From NCBI GenBank assembly GCA_963756455.1, contig CAVWNC010000003.1:868001-932000 (forward strand): a stretch of DNA of 64,000 bases, written 5' to 3'. Positions 49,468 to 59,010 of this stretch are shown here, in pieces. Every line of letters begins with the position of its first letter. Position 1 is the stretch's first letter. The translations under genes were made by a program, and so were the position numbers. The notes below the pieces were generated by a model, which searched no databases, was not told the DNA's origin, and was given only the letters and a program-made list of their open reading frames with translations. The DNA comes from DASQPA01 sp963756455 (GTDB lineage Bacteria > Acidobacteriota > Thermoanaerobaculia > Multivoradales > UBA5704).

Positions 49468-49893
49468 ATGCGATTCATGATCATCATGAAGGCCAACGAG
49501 AAGTCCGAGGCGGGCGAGCTGCCGAGTGAAAAGCTGCTCACCGAGATGGGGAAGTACAACGAGGAGCTGGTGAAGGCCGGCATCCTGCTGGCGGGCGAGG
49601 GACTCCACCCGAGCTCGAAGGGCGTGCGGGTCCGCTTCTCCGGCGGTAAGTCGACGGTGATCGACGGGCCCTTCGCCGAGACCAAAGAGCTGATCGCCGG
49701 CTTCTGGCTGTTTCAGGTGAAGTCGCGAGAGGAAGCGATCGAGTGGGTCAAGCGTGTCCCCAACCCGGACCATGACACCTACGAGATCGAGATTCGCCAG
49801 GTCTTCGAGGCGGACGACTTCGGTCCGGCGCTCACCCCCGAGCTGCGGGAGGCGGAAGAGCGCCTGCGCGCCCAGGCGGCCGCCCCGCGGTAA
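49468..49893 (+). CDS. YciI/DGPF-domain protein
   Basis: 141 residues from ATG 49468 (GAAGGAG upstream). MRFMIIMKANEKSEAG start and the defining DGPFAETKELIAGF (about 71-84). DGPF proteins of this kind are usually encoded next to ECF42 sigma factors and are their main regulon; the biochemical function is unclear. It precedes the sigma gene by 79 bases. Confidence 0.93.
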   Translation: MRFMIIMKANEKSEAGELPSEKLLTEMGKYNEELVKAGILLAGEGLHPSSKGVRVRFSGGKSTVIDGPFAETKELIAGFWLFQVKSREEAIEWVKRVPNPDHDTYEIEIRQVFEADDFGPALTPELREAEERLRAQAAAPR

Positions 49894-49972
49894 ATCCGCT
49901 GCGACCGGGGAGGGGCGGCCCCGGCCGCCTTCCCGCTCCCTTGCACCGGTTCCCTGGAAGATGGTCTGATCG

Positions 49973-51232
49973 GTGGCCGTGGCGGCCAGCGAAACCCATC
50001 GCGCGATCGACGCGGTCTGGCGGATCGAGTCGGCGAAGCTCATCGCCTCGCTGGCGCGGATAGTGCGCGACGTCGGTCTCGCCGAGGAGCTCGCGCAGGA
50101 TGCGCTCGTCGCGGCGCTCGAACGTTGGCCCGAGTCGGGCGTCCCGGACAAGCCGGGCGCCTGGCTCCTGGCGACGGCGAAGCATCGCGCGATCGATCGG
50201 CTGCGCCGGCGGGAGCTCCTGGAGAGGAAGCACGAGGAGCTGGGCCGCGAGCTCGATGCGCGACAGGAGAGAGCCGTGGCGGATTTGGACACCGCGCTGG
50301 ACGACGACATCGGGGACGACCTCCTCCGCCTCGTCTTCACCGCCTGCCACCCGGTGCTCTCCCCGGAGGCCCGGGTCGCCCTCACCCTCCGCCTCCTGGG
50401 AGGCCTCTCGACCGACGAGATCGCGCGCGCTTTCCTGGTCCCCGAGCCGACCGTCGCCCAGCGCATCGTCCGAGCCAAGCGGACCCTCGCCGAAGCGCGG
50501 GTCCCCTTCGAGGTCCCCCGCGGCGACGATCTCGCCGCCCGGCTTAAGTCCGTGCTCGAAGTGATCTATCTCATCTTCAACGAAGGCTACTCGGCGACCG
50601 CCGGCGATGACTGGATGCGTCCCACGCTCTGTGCGGAGGCCTTGAGGCTCGGCCGCATCCTCGCCGAGCTCACCCCGCAAGAGCCGGAGGTCCACGGCCT
50701 GGTCGCCTTGCTGGAGATCCAGGCCTCCCGAACGGGAGCGCGGGTCGGACCCCAGGGCGAGCCCATCCTCCTCCTCGACCAGAATCGCGGCCGCTGGGAC
50801 CACCTCCTCATCCGCCGGGGCTTCGCCGCCCTCAAGCGGGCCGAAGCGCTGGGAGGGGCCGCCGGCCCCTACGCCCTCCAGGCCGCCATCGCCGCCTGCC
50901 ACGCCAGGGCGCGAACCCCGGAAGAGACCGACTGGAACCGCATCGCCGCCCTCTACACCGACCTCGCCCAAGTCCTCCCCTCCCCCGTCATCGAGCTCAA
51001 CCGCGCCGTCGCGGTCGCCATGGCGTTCGGTCCCGCGGCGGGGTTGGAATTGGTGGACGCGCTGGTTTCTGAGCCCTCTCTCCGGGGGTACCACCTCCTG
51101 CCGAGCGTGCGTGGCGATTTTCTCGCCAAGCTGGGAAGGCACGCAGAGGCTCGGGTGGAGTTTGAGCGTGCAGCGGCGCTGACGCGCAACGTACGGGAGA
51201 GCGAGTTGCTCCGCGCGCGGGCCAGGGAGTAA
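49973..51232 (+). CDS. ECF42-type RNA polymerase sigma factor with C-terminal DUF6596/TPR-like extension
   Basis: 419 residues, GTG start. Sigma2 region LARIVRDVGLAEELAQDALVAALERWP, sigma4 region EARVALTLRLLGGLSTDEIARAFLVPEPTVAQRIVRAKRTL, then a ~230-residue helical DUF6596 domain (YLIFNEGYSATAGDDW, LLDQNRGRWDHLLIRRGFAALKRAEAL, YALQAAIAACHARARTPEETDW) that resembles TPRs. This fusion is the mark of ECF42 and replaces an anti-sigma factor. It should read the TGTCGA/CGTC promoter at 49356. Confidence 0.93.
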   Translation: MAVAASETHRAIDAVWRIESAKLIASLARIVRDVGLAEELAQDALVAALERWPESGVPDKPGAWLLATAKHRAIDRLRRRELLERKHEELGRELDARQERAVADLDTALDDDIGDDLLRLVFTACHPVLSPEARVALTLRLLGGLSTDEIARAFLVPEPTVAQRIVRAKRTLAEARVPFEVPRGDDLAARLKSVLEVIYLIFNEGYSATAGDDWMRPTLCAEALRLGRILAELTPQEPEVHGLVALLEIQASRTGARVGPQGEPILLLDQNRGRWDHLLIRRGFAALKRAEALGGAAGPYALQAAIAACHARARTPEETDWNRIAALYTDLAQVLPSPVIELNRAVAVAMAFGPAAGLELVDALVSEPSLRGYHLLPSVRGDFLAKLGRHAEARVEFERAAALTRNVRESELLRARARE

Positions 51233-51362
51233 CGGACGAGACCCTGAACTCGCTCAAAGCCCGGAGATTCGCCGTCCACGGCGCTGAACCCACGGCAAAG
51301 AGCCTCGGAGACTCTGAAGCCAAGCCTGGGATTCCGACATCGGGTCGGTGTAAAATCGTCGG

Positions 51363-51560
51363 ATGAGAGCTCGGCGCAAGGAACAGCACCTGACCTTGGA
51401 ACTTCCCACGCTTGAGCCGGAGTACCATCCGCGGACAGCCTTGGGAAGGCGCCTCTGGGAGCTGCGTCAGCAGATTCTGCAGGACGAGGAAGTCGAGTTG
51501 CTGGACTGGTGTGGCGTGGAACGCGAGCTTGCCGAGCGACGGGGCGAGAGCAAGGGCTGA
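51363..51560 (+). CDS. Small antitoxin-like protein for the PIN toxin
   Basis: 65 residues, very charged: LTLELPTLEPEYHPRTALGRRLWELRQQILQDEEVELLDW. I do not recognise a named family, but the size, acidity and position just before a PIN toxin, overlapping by four bases, fit a VapB-like antitoxin. The -10-like TAAAAT ends six bases before the ATG, with an inverted repeat CCGAC/GTCGG (51334-51348) upstream. Confidence 0.6.
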   Translation: MRARRKEQHLTLELPTLEPEYHPRTALGRRLWELRQQILQDEEVELLDWCGVERELAERRGESKG

Positions 51561-51970
51561 CTCTGAAGCTCACCTTCATCGACTCTGGGGTCCTCATCGC
51601 GGCCGCGCGAGGGACGGGCGAGGTCGCCCGGCGGGCCATGGAGGTTCTCGACGATCCGGAAAGAACCTTCGCCGCGAGCGCCTTCGTTCGTCTCGAAGTG
51701 GAGCCCAAGGCCCTCTTCCATCGACGTCAAGCGGAGTCAGCCTTCTACGAGGCTTTTTTTGCCGAGGTCGATCGCTGGGCCGTTCCTGGTCCGGAGCTTC
51801 TCGATCAGGCACGGATGGAAGCGTCGCGGAATGGCCTCTCGGCCCTGGACGCACTCCACGTCACTGCGGCCATCGCAGTCCAGGCGGACGAGCTGGTGAC
51901 GACGGAAGGGGCAGGGAAGCCGATCCATCGGGTGACCGCACTTCTCGTCAAGACCCTGCATCCCACCTGA
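51557..51970 (+). CDS. PIN-domain toxin (VapC-like)
   Basis: About 137 residues. LTFIDSGVLIAAARG gives the first acidic residue (D), FVRLEVEPK the second (E), LDALHVTAAI the third (D). VapC toxins cleave tRNA or rRNA. The start is doubtful: no ATG lies near, and a CTG at 51557 (overlapping the antitoxin stop) or a GTG at 51509 are the options. Translational coupling to the antitoxin is likely. Confidence 0.8.
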   Translation: MTLKLTFIDSGVLIAAARGTGEVARRAMEVLDDPERTFAASAFVRLEVEPKALFHRRQAESAFYEAFFAEVDRWAVPGPELLDQARMEASRNGLSALDALHVTAAIAVQADELVTTEGAGKPIHRVTALLVKTLHPT

Positions 51971-52099
51971 TTTCCATTCCCACCGCTTCAGCCGCGGATT
52001 TGGGTTTACCGACGGGTGAACAGGCGAAGGAGCGGGAGGCCGGGAGTGCCGCGCCCGATCGCGGCGCTCGCTGAACCTCCCGCTCGGATTCGCTTCCTC

Positions 52100-52873
52100 C
52101 TAGAGGTTCTTTTTGTCCTTCGGCGGCTCGGCCGTCTGCATCTGAAGCTGGGCGCTCCGGGGCTCGAACTTGGCGCTCGCGAAGGTGAAGACGCCCGGGA
52201 AGATGGCGCGGAAGTTGGTCGAGCTTCGGGGCTCGATGGCGCTGCCGGTCAGGACCGCTTCGGTGCTCGCGATCTGCTTGCCCGTCTCGTCGAAGAGAGA
52301 GACCGTGAGACCGACCTGCGCGGCGATGTCTCCGCCGCCGTTCTTGAGCTCGCCGAAGAGCTCGATGCCATCTTTTTCCCGACGATCGAGCTTCTGCCAG
52401 GAGCCGACGGCGAGGGGGCTCGTCCGCGGCGGGGCTGGCGCCGCGTCCGGTTTCCCCGCCTTGCCGTCGGCCGGCTTGGCGCCGGGCGCGGGATCGGCGG
52501 GATTGGCGGCATCGGCCTTGCCGCCGTGGCCGACGTCCTTGTCGGTGATCGTGCGCACCGGCTTCTTGCGCTCGGGGGTGCGGATGGAGATGTCCTCCTC
52601 CACCATCTTGAGCTTGTCCTCGGTGGCATGCTTGCTCGCCTCGAGGTCCACCTGGGAGAGACGGAGAGAGGAGAGCGTCCCGTCGGCGCCGGTGAAGACG
52701 ACGACCTTGCCCTTGACCTGCCAGGGGCCGTGGGTCTCGACCCGCGCCCCTTCGCTCGTCACCAGCCAGTCCGCCGCCGCCGGGGCCGGCGATATCGTCG
52801 CCAGGGCGACGAGGAGCGCGCCCGACGGCAGGAGGAGCCCGGGGCCGAAGGTTCTACGTGGTCTCGCGTTCAA
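52100..52873 (-). CDS. Hypothetical secreted protein, last gene of the pilus operon
   Basis: 257 residues. The TTG at 52873 follows AAGGAG by 8 bases; it is separated from the pilY1 stop by 2 bases. Signal peptide (about 10-34), a small beta domain (DWLVTSEGARVETHGPWQVKGKVVVF), a Lys/Pro/Ala linker with a 9-base-type repeat (52492-52515), and a C-terminal beta-sandwich (LFGELKNGGGDIAAQVGLTVSLFDE, FRAIFPGVFTFASAKFEP). It probably supports the pilus or PilY1 but no family was recognised. Confidence 0.65.
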   Translation of the reverse strand: MNARPRRTFGPGLLLPSGALLVALATISPAPAAADWLVTSEGARVETHGPWQVKGKVVVFTGADGTLSSLRLSQVDLEASKHATEDKLKMVEEDISIRTPERKKPVRTITDKDVGHGGKADAANPADPAPGAKPADGKAGKPDAAPAPPRTSPLAVGSWQKLDRREKDGIELFGELKNGGGDIAAQVGLTVSLFDETGKQIASTEAVLTGSAIEPRSSTNFRAIFPGVFTFASAKFEPRSAQLQMQTAEPPKDKKNL

Positions 52874-52875
52874 AA

Positions 52876-55800
52876 TCAATACTCCTTCCAGTTTTTGACC
52901 GTGACACAGATGGGAACCCTGGCGATCCAGGTCAGCTTGGTGTTCTGGTCGACCGTCTTGACGTCCCACCAGTAGTGCCCGATCCGTGAGGTCTTGGGGC
53001 AGAACTGGAGAGCGAGCGTATCCTCGATTCCCTGCAATCGCGCGGCATCGTTGACCGGCGTCGGCGGCGGAGCGTTCTTGACCGGTGGATTCTTGGTCGC
53101 CCCGGGCTCGACGTACGGATTGGTGACCAGCGCGTCCGTCACCACCGTATAGCGGGTGAGCGTCCCGTTGACGCTCGCGATCGGGTTGGCGTTGTTGGCG
53201 AAGACGACGAAGTTGTGGCTGTCGCCATGGAAGGAGCACTTGCCGGTCGAGTCGGGCTGGAGGGCGTCTGGAGTGTAGGTCGAGAAGATGATCGTGCCAC
53301 CGAGGCCGAAGGCCTTGGTGACGACGCGCTCCTCCGTCTGGAGGTTCAAGACCCAGCCCCGGTTGTTGCCGCCCACGGGGGCGAGGATGTTGTCGGTCCC
53401 GGCGGCGGCCGCGGCTCCGATCGAGCTGATGTTGGCGTACTTATTAGCGGTCTTGGGCAGGCCGCCGGTCTTCGAGGTATAGCCCTCGTCGATGATCAGG
53501 TTGAAGGTGAAGGCGACCTGTTGGCCGGAGCTGTTGACGACGAAGTTCCACAGATCCTCGCGGTCGCCGGTGCCGAAGGCGATCGCGAACTGGTTGAGCT
53601 CCGAGACGAAGAACGTCGTCGGCGAAAGGTAGATGGGCAGCCCGCCGGTGTCGAAGATCTTGAGCGGCGCCCAGGCCGCGTCGGTCACCCGCTTGACCGT
53701 CTGGGCGGTGGCGAACTTCGGGATGGCGTTGCTGGTATTGGCGTTCAGGGTGTAGTCGGCGAGCGCGGCCGGCGTGCTGATGTCCATCTTGTAGAGGTAG
53801 CCGGCGGTGGTGCCGAAATAGATCGTGTCCAGGAGGCCGTCCAGGTTGGTGTCGACGACCGCCGGATCGCCCACCACCGCGCCGCTCACGGCCGCCTTGT
53901 AGATCGCCTTGCCGGTTTCGATGTCGACGATGTAGATCCAGGTTCCGCTCAAGGGCGAGAGCTTGTTGGCCGGATCGAAGCCGCCGCCGAAGATGGCGAC
54001 CGACTTCTGCACGACCTTCCCGGTCGTGGTATCGGTGACCTGAATCCGTCCGATCGTCGGCACCGACCAGGTGGAGGCTAAGTCGGCAGCGCCGTTGCCG
54101 TCCTCGTCGAGGCGCGAGCCGGCGATCGAGTCGGTGAACTCCCAGAGCGAGGTGGGGAAGGGATTGGTGCCGCAGGTGGCGTTCGCGGAGTTCAAGTTCG
54201 CGGTGTCCGTGCAGCCGGCGACCAGACCGGTCGTCGTCGGATTGTTGTTGGTGTCGAGCGGGTCGGGATCGGTGATGTCCAAGGCGTAGTAGCCGCTGAC
54301 GAACCCCGACGTCTGCCCGCCGCCATTGGCCTTGCCGCCCTCGCGGAGGCCGCCGATGAGCACCGTCCGCCACTCGCGCTTCGTCGCCACCGGACCGGCC
54401 GCGGCGGTGTGGTGGGGATCGATGAAGACGTCGTCGATCCGCGCCGTTCCATCCACCGAGAAAATCTGGATGGTGTTGCCGGGCGCCGCCTGGTCGCGGA
54501 GGATCGGCAGCACCAGGCGCGGCATGTAGGCGAAGACCTCGCCGCCGGTGCCGTTGCTGAAGAGCTTCGTGGTCGTATTCCAGGTACCGGCGTCGAAAGC
54601 ATGGAGCTGGCCGTCGTTGGCGCCGACCATGAGGAGCTTGCGCCGTTCCTGGTGGCGGTCGGCGTAGCAGCGGTAGCCCGGGTTGTCCGACGGCTTGTTG
54701 GTGCAGGTCGCGCCGTTGCCGTAGAGGTCCGCGGCGTAATAGATGAAGTTGTTCGGGTTGCTGTAGAAGATCGGATCGGAGTGGAACGTGTCGCCGAGGA
54801 CGTACTGCTCCGAGAACGAGGTCGTGTTGCCGCTGCCGTCCGTGAAGCTGACGTTCGCCGTCTTGATCGCCAAGGTGTTCTGGATGACGGCCGTCGCTGC
54901 CGCCTGGTCCTGGGCCGCCGTGTGGGTCGCGTCGACGACCAGGCCCATTCCCTGGAAGAGGTCGAGCCAGTCGGAGGTCGGCGCGTTGCCGGACGGCGGC
55001 GTGAAGGTGCGGACCTGGGACGGGATGTCGATGTTCGTGTTGACGTAGGGATAGACCACCCGCCGTTGGGTGGTCGAATTGCCGATCTGGTAGTTGCCGC
55101 CGGTCGCCTGCGACAGGGTGGGAGCCTGGGTCAGCATGACCTTTCCGGCGTCCCACAGAAAGCAACTGCTCGTGACGCTCGCGCTGCACAGGGTCGAGAG
55201 GTCGGGCACACCGGTCGTCGTCGTCGGCAGCGGTTTTAAGAAGGCATTGACGTGGCCGTCCCAGATCCCCTGGTCGTCGAGCGGGAAGAAGCTCGTGAGG
55301 TAGACCTTGTCCGAGGTCGAGGCCTGGACCGAGGGGACGGCGGCGGAGGCGAAGGCGGACGGGTTCTCGGCGATCGAGCCGAAGATGTCGGTGAGCGCGC
55401 TGATCAGCTGCGCCTTGTTCTGCGGGTAGATCGGCACGTTGGTGCCGCCCTGGGAAGCGACGCAGTTGAGGATGTTGCCGGGGTTGGCGGCGACGCCGAA
55501 GCCCAGCATGTAGGTGAAGACCGAGTCGAGCTTGTTGAGGTCGCCGGCGACGGTGCAGGGATAGGCGCTGTCCGAGGTGCTGGTGTTGCAGGTCTCGTCG
55601 CCGTCACTGATGAAGAGCACGTATTTCCGGCTGCAGGTGTAGAGCGGGTCGCCGGTCGGCTTGGTGGCCGCGACGGCCTTCCAGCCGGCGTTCGCGGGGC
55701 AGGCGGTTCCCTTGGTGCCGCAACCGGAGAACCAGTTGCGAAACGACAGCAGGGACGCGCCGATGGGGGTCGCGCCGCCGGCGATCAGGGGAGCATGGAG

Positions 55801-57039
55801 CGACTTCGCGGTCCCCGAGTCGAGGATGTTGCCGGTCGGGATACGCAGGTACGACTGGCCGGCCCACGGCAGGTTGTTGAAGTAGCTGGCGATCGTGAAG
55901 TCGGGCGTGCCGCCGGGGGTGAGCTCCAGGTTGGGCGCCATGCGCTTGCGGACGTCCAGGTTGTGATCGTTCGTCCAGTCCCAGGGGACCACGTCGCCGA
56001 CGGTGAAGAACGTTCCCCGCGAATCGGAGCTGTTGGTGGGCTGCCGGATCGAGTAGGCCGGGCTGGTATTGGTGTCGGCCGCGGAGTCGGTGTTGGGGTC
56101 CCAGCCGCTGCAGGTGTTGGTCGGCTGGGCGTCGGCCGCCTGGACCTGGGCGAAGTAGGAGATCGAGGGGTTGGTCTCGTTCGGGTTGCCGCCGCCGCCC
56201 ACGTCCCAGGCGACGAAGTCGTGGACGAGCGACCAGGTGACCGTCTGGGTGACGCTCCCCGTGTTCATCGAGCAGGTAGTGTTGATCGAGGAGGTCGGTG
56301 TTGGGCTGCACTTCACGATGTTGACGCTGACGTTGATCGTCGCGGCGCCGGGAGTCGCCAGGACCGGCGTATAGATGATGCGGTAGGTGCTCCCCACGCT
56401 CTTGACGTAGAAGGTCTGGGCCGAGGTGAAGGTCGCATCGCCTTTCGGCAGGAACTTGACCCGGTTCGCCTGGTAGATCTGGGTCAGGTCGGCCGGCGTC
56501 GTGGGGCCGCAGCCGGCCAGGTTGTCGCCGGTGCCGCTGGCGCAGGCCCAGACCGTTCCGCCGCCGGTGTAGCCGAAGACCTCCTGGGCGCCGATCGCCG
56601 GATAGGGTCCATAGGTCGCGGTGAGCGTCGGGCCGGCCGTCGTCGCCTGGTACATGTAGTGCTTGGCGCGGAGCGACAGGGCGTCCTGGTTGTAGGTGGC
56701 GAAGCCGAAGTGCACGCTGTTGAGGCTCTGGAGCACGCTGGTGATCGCCTGCTTGGCCTGGTAGAGCTTCGAGTTCGGATCGTCGGCCATGAGCGGCACG
56801 TAGCAGTCGCTGGTGGCGCAGAGGGGCGAGCAGACGCCGTTCGCGAAGTCGGTCGCGGTGCAGGGCGGCGCCCAGTTCATCGAGCCCGAGGTGTCCAACA
56901 GGATGAAGACATAGGGATTGCCGGCCGAGTTGCGCAGGGTCTGCCGGTCGTCGCCGGCCGCCGGTAGCGTGGCCAGGGCGGCCAGGAGCACGAGGGTCGC
57001 TGCGACCCGCGCTTTTGGTGAGATGGAAATCTCGGGCAT
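52876..57039 (-). CDS. pilY1: Type IV pilus tip adhesin/assembly protein PilY1
   Basis: 1387 residues from ATG 57039, seven bases after GGAGG. Signal peptide about 8-31. N-terminal von Willebrand A domain with MIDAS DTSGSMN (about 49-55) and FISDGDETC. C-terminal beta-propeller typical of PilC/PilY1: QLHAFDAGTWN, RLVLPILRDQ, RTVLIGGLREGGK, YYALDITDPDPLD. A calcium-type loop DTNLDGLLD lies in the propeller. PilY1 promotes pilus extension, adhesion and surface sensing. Third-to-last gene of the minor-pilin operon. Confidence 0.93.
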   Translation of the reverse strand: MPEISISPKARVAATLVLLAALATLPAAGDDRQTLRNSAGNPYVFILLDTSGSMNWAPPCTATDFANGVCSPLCATSDCYVPLMADDPNSKLYQAKQAITSVLQSLNSVHFGFATYNQDALSLRAKHYMYQATTAGPTLTATYGPYPAIGAQEVFGYTGGGTVWACASGTGDNLAGCGPTTPADLTQIYQANRVKFLPKGDATFTSAQTFYVKSVGSTYRIIYTPVLATPGAATINVSVNIVKCSPTPTSSINTTCSMNTGSVTQTVTWSLVHDFVAWDVGGGGNPNETNPSISYFAQVQAADAQPTNTCSGWDPNTDSAADTNTSPAYSIRQPTNSSDSRGTFFTVGDVVPWDWTNDHNLDVRKRMAPNLELTPGGTPDFTIASYFNNLPWAGQSYLRIPTGNILDSGTAKSLHAPLIAGGATPIGASLLSFRNWFSGCGTKGTACPANAGWKAVAATKPTGDPLYTCSRKYVLFISDGDETCNTSTSDSAYPCTVAGDLNKLDSVFTYMLGFGVAANPGNILNCVASQGGTNVPIYPQNKAQLISALTDIFGSIAENPSAFASAAVPSVQASTSDKVYLTSFFPLDDQGIWDGHVNAFLKPLPTTTTGVPDLSTLCSASVTSSCFLWDAGKVMLTQAPTLSQATGGNYQIGNSTTQRRVVYPYVNTNIDIPSQVRTFTPPSGNAPTSDWLDLFQGMGLVVDATHTAAQDQAAATAVIQNTLAIKTANVSFTDGSGNTTSFSEQYVLGDTFHSDPIFYSNPNNFIYYAADLYGNGATCTNKPSDNPGYRCYADRHQERRKLLMVGANDGQLHAFDAGTWNTTTKLFSNGTGGEVFAYMPRLVLPILRDQAAPGNTIQIFSVDGTARIDDVFIDPHHTAAAGPVATKREWRTVLIGGLREGGKANGGGQTSGFVSGYYALDITDPDPLDTNNNPTTTGLVAGCTDTANLNSANATCGTNPFPTSLWEFTDSIAGSRLDEDGNGAADLASTWSVPTIGRIQVTDTTTGKVVQKSVAIFGGGFDPANKLSPLSGTWIYIVDIETGKAIYKAAVSGAVVGDPAVVDTNLDGLLDTIYFGTTAGYLYKMDISTPAALADYTLNANTSNAIPKFATAQTVKRVTDAAWAPLKIFDTGGLPIYLSPTTFFVSELNQFAIAFGTGDREDLWNFVVNSSGQQVAFTFNLIIDEGYTSKTGGLPKTANKYANISSIGAAAAAGTDNILAPVGGNNRGWVLNLQTEERVVTKAFGLGGTIIFSTYTPDALQPDSTGKCSFHGDSHNFVVFANNANPIASVNGTLTRYTVVTDALVTNPYVEPGATKNPPVKNAPPPTPVNDAARLQGIEDTLALQFCPKTSRIGHYWWDVKTVDQNTKLTWIARVPICVTVKNWKEY

Positions 57040-57082
57040 AACGCCTCCGTACGCGAGCATCTGGCTCAAGGGCTCAAGGGGC

Positions 57083-57655
57083 TCAGAAGAGAACCTTGGT
57101 GAGGTCGGATTTCAGGGCATTCGAGATGGCGATGGTGTCGGGTTGCTTCCAGGGCTGGGCGACGAGCACCAGGCCGATCGTCTTTTCGCCGAGGTTGGTG
57201 GCATTGGCCGGCGGCGTCGTGGCGCCGCCGGCCCAGGAGAGGACGTCGGTCGTGACGTTCAACATGTGGGTCACCCGGAAGTACTGGGTTCCGTCGGCAT
57301 CCGTCGGGCACCAGCTGCAGTACGAGATGTTGGTCGGGATCATCAGCGTCGACTTGGCCACCGAGGCGATGTTGTTGTTCGCCCCGCCGGGGTGAGTCTC
57401 GATGAAGACCGCGGTGTTCTCGCTGTAGTCCTTGGAGGTCAGGGTCTTCGCTATGCTGATCGCCGCCCCGGCCTCGGAGGCGTAGAAGACGCGGTTGATC
57501 GTCCGCTCGTTGGCGCCGATCTGGACCTCGTTCTGGGTCAGGACCACGAGGGCGAGACCGAGGATGGTGAGCACGAAGAGCGCCAGGAGGGCGATGACGT
57601 ACGAGCTGCCCTCTTCGCTCCGGCTCTTGACGACGGCTTTGTCTGCGCTTTTCAT
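57083..57655 (-). CDS. pilX: Minor pilin PilX
   Basis: 190 residues. N-terminal basic SRSEEG, then SSYVIALLALFVLTILGLALVV, cleavage expected after G16. It lacks Glu5 (Ile instead) as do GspK/PilX-type tip subunits. TQNEVQIGANERTINRVFYASEAG is the conserved PilX segment. Overlaps pilW by 4 bases. Helps initiate the pilus. Confidence 0.88.
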   Translation of the reverse strand: MKSADKAVVKSRSEEGSSYVIALLALFVLTILGLALVVLTQNEVQIGANERTINRVFYASEAGAAISIAKTLTSKDYSENTAVFIETHPGGANNNIASVAKSTLMIPTNISYCSWCPTDADGTQYFRVTHMLNVTTDVLSWAGGATTPPANATNLGEKTIGLVLVAQPWKQPDTIAISNALKSDLTKVLF

Positions 57656-58998
57656 CCGAGGTTCCTCACGTCGACGACGGTCTGCAGGATTCGGCGCCTG
57701 AACATCAGGTTCTTGCCGGTGTTGAAAGGTGAGCCGGTATAGGAGTTGTCCTCGATCCCGATGACCGCGGGCGCCGTGTACTTGGGGTCCAGCCGATCGG
57801 TGCGCACGAGGGTGCTCAACCGGATGTAGTAGAGGGTGGCGGCGTTCCAGACGCCGATGTTGTTGATCGGGATGTCGGCCGGGCTGTTGAACAGCCAGTC
57901 GTCGTTGTTGTCCCCGGTGTCGTCGATGCCGACGGTCGACAGGATCTTCTGCCGCATCAGGCCGTTGCCGAGCGTCGAGTCGAAGCCGAGCGCCACCTGG
58001 AGGTCGGTGACGTCGTCCGCCACGTCGATCGAGAGGTTGGAGGCGTTGCTGGCGTTGGCGGCCGGGTCGCCCGCGGTGCCCGGGCCGTAGGGGTCGTCGG
58101 AATTCGGGAAGACCTGGGCGCGGGAGAGTTTGGAGTTCAGGGCCGCGGCCTTGTCCGCGGCGCTCGCCGCGGCAGCCGGCGGATTGTTCGAGACGCTCCG
58201 CACGTAGATGCGGTATTCCTCGAGGATGCTGACATTGCTGATCGTGGTCAGGGTGGGCGGATAAGTACCGCCCGGCGTCAGCGCGTTGTAGCCGGCCGTC
58301 CGCCCGCCCGTCCATTTGAAGGCGACCGTCACTCCCGCGGCGGGGTTCCCGATGTTCGTCTTTATGGAGTTAGGGTCGAGCTCGACGACGGCGTAGAGCG
58401 AGTCGTTGACCGGGCTCACCAGCAACAGGGCCTCGGGGATCTTCGACTTCACCGCGTTGACCAGGGCGGTCAGCTGCTGCGGGATGCCGACGATCCCCGA
58501 GCCGCCGCTCGGCACCGTGGCCGCGATGGTGACGGTTCCGCTCTGGCTCATGGGGTCTAGGGTGAGGGAGGCCGAGTCGACCTGGTAGACCGGGTTCGAG
58601 AAGGCGCCGCGGATGATGAGGACGTCGCTCCCGGTGACCACCGTCGGCGAGCCCGCCCCGGCGATCAGCGCCCCGGCCGCCGCGTTGTCGCGCACCGACA
58701 GGCCGATCCCGTTCAGGGTGGCGGCCGCGTTGGCGTCCGCCGCGCCGGCGGTCATCGGGCCGAGCGGCAGCCCGCCGCGGCGGAGCATGCGGATGAAGCG
58801 CACCGTGTCGTACTGCGCCACCCGCAGCGACTGCTGCATGTCGGTGACGTTCGTCTGCACCCGGGTCAGCTTGTTGCTGAAGTCGAAGAGGAGGAGGACG
58901 GCTAGGATCAGCTCGACCGTGACGAACAGGGCGACCAGCATCTCGATCAGGGTGAAGCCCGATTCCCCCCGTCTTCCCAACTTGCGTTCGCTTCGCAT
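57652..58998 (-). CDS. pilW: Minor pilin PilW
   Basis: 448 residues. Prepilin motif GESG|FTLIEMLVAL with cleavage after G14 and E19 (Glu5 of the mature protein), long hydrophobic helix, then large periplasmic domain. Typical PilW length is 250-350; here extra Ser/Asn/Ala-rich loops make it longer (ANASNASNLS). Processed by PilD at 61611. Confidence 0.88.
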   Translation of the reverse strand: MRSERKLGRRGESGFTLIEMLVALFVTVELILAVLLLFDFSNKLTRVQTNVTDMQQSLRVAQYDTVRFIRMLRRGGLPLGPMTAGAADANAAATLNGIGLSVRDNAAAGALIAGAGSPTVVTGSDVLIIRGAFSNPVYQVDSASLTLDPMSQSGTVTIAATVPSGGSGIVGIPQQLTALVNAVKSKIPEALLLVSPVNDSLYAVVELDPNSIKTNIGNPAAGVTVAFKWTGGRTAGYNALTPGGTYPPTLTTISNVSILEEYRIYVRSVSNNPPAAAASAADKAAALNSKLSRAQVFPNSDDPYGPGTAGDPAANASNASNLSIDVADDVTDLQVALGFDSTLGNGLMRQKILSTVGIDDTGDNNDDWLFNSPADIPINNIGVWNAATLYYIRLSTLVRTDRLDPKYTAPAVIGIEDNSYTGSPFNTGKNLMFRRRILQTVVDVRNLG

Positions 58999-59010
58999 GG
59001 CCGGTCTCCG

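Noticed and set aside
55252..56967. A 571-codon plus-strand frame across pilY1
   Set aside because: Val/Gly/Arg-rich antisense reading with no signal peptide or domain; the minus strand encodes PilY1 motifs.
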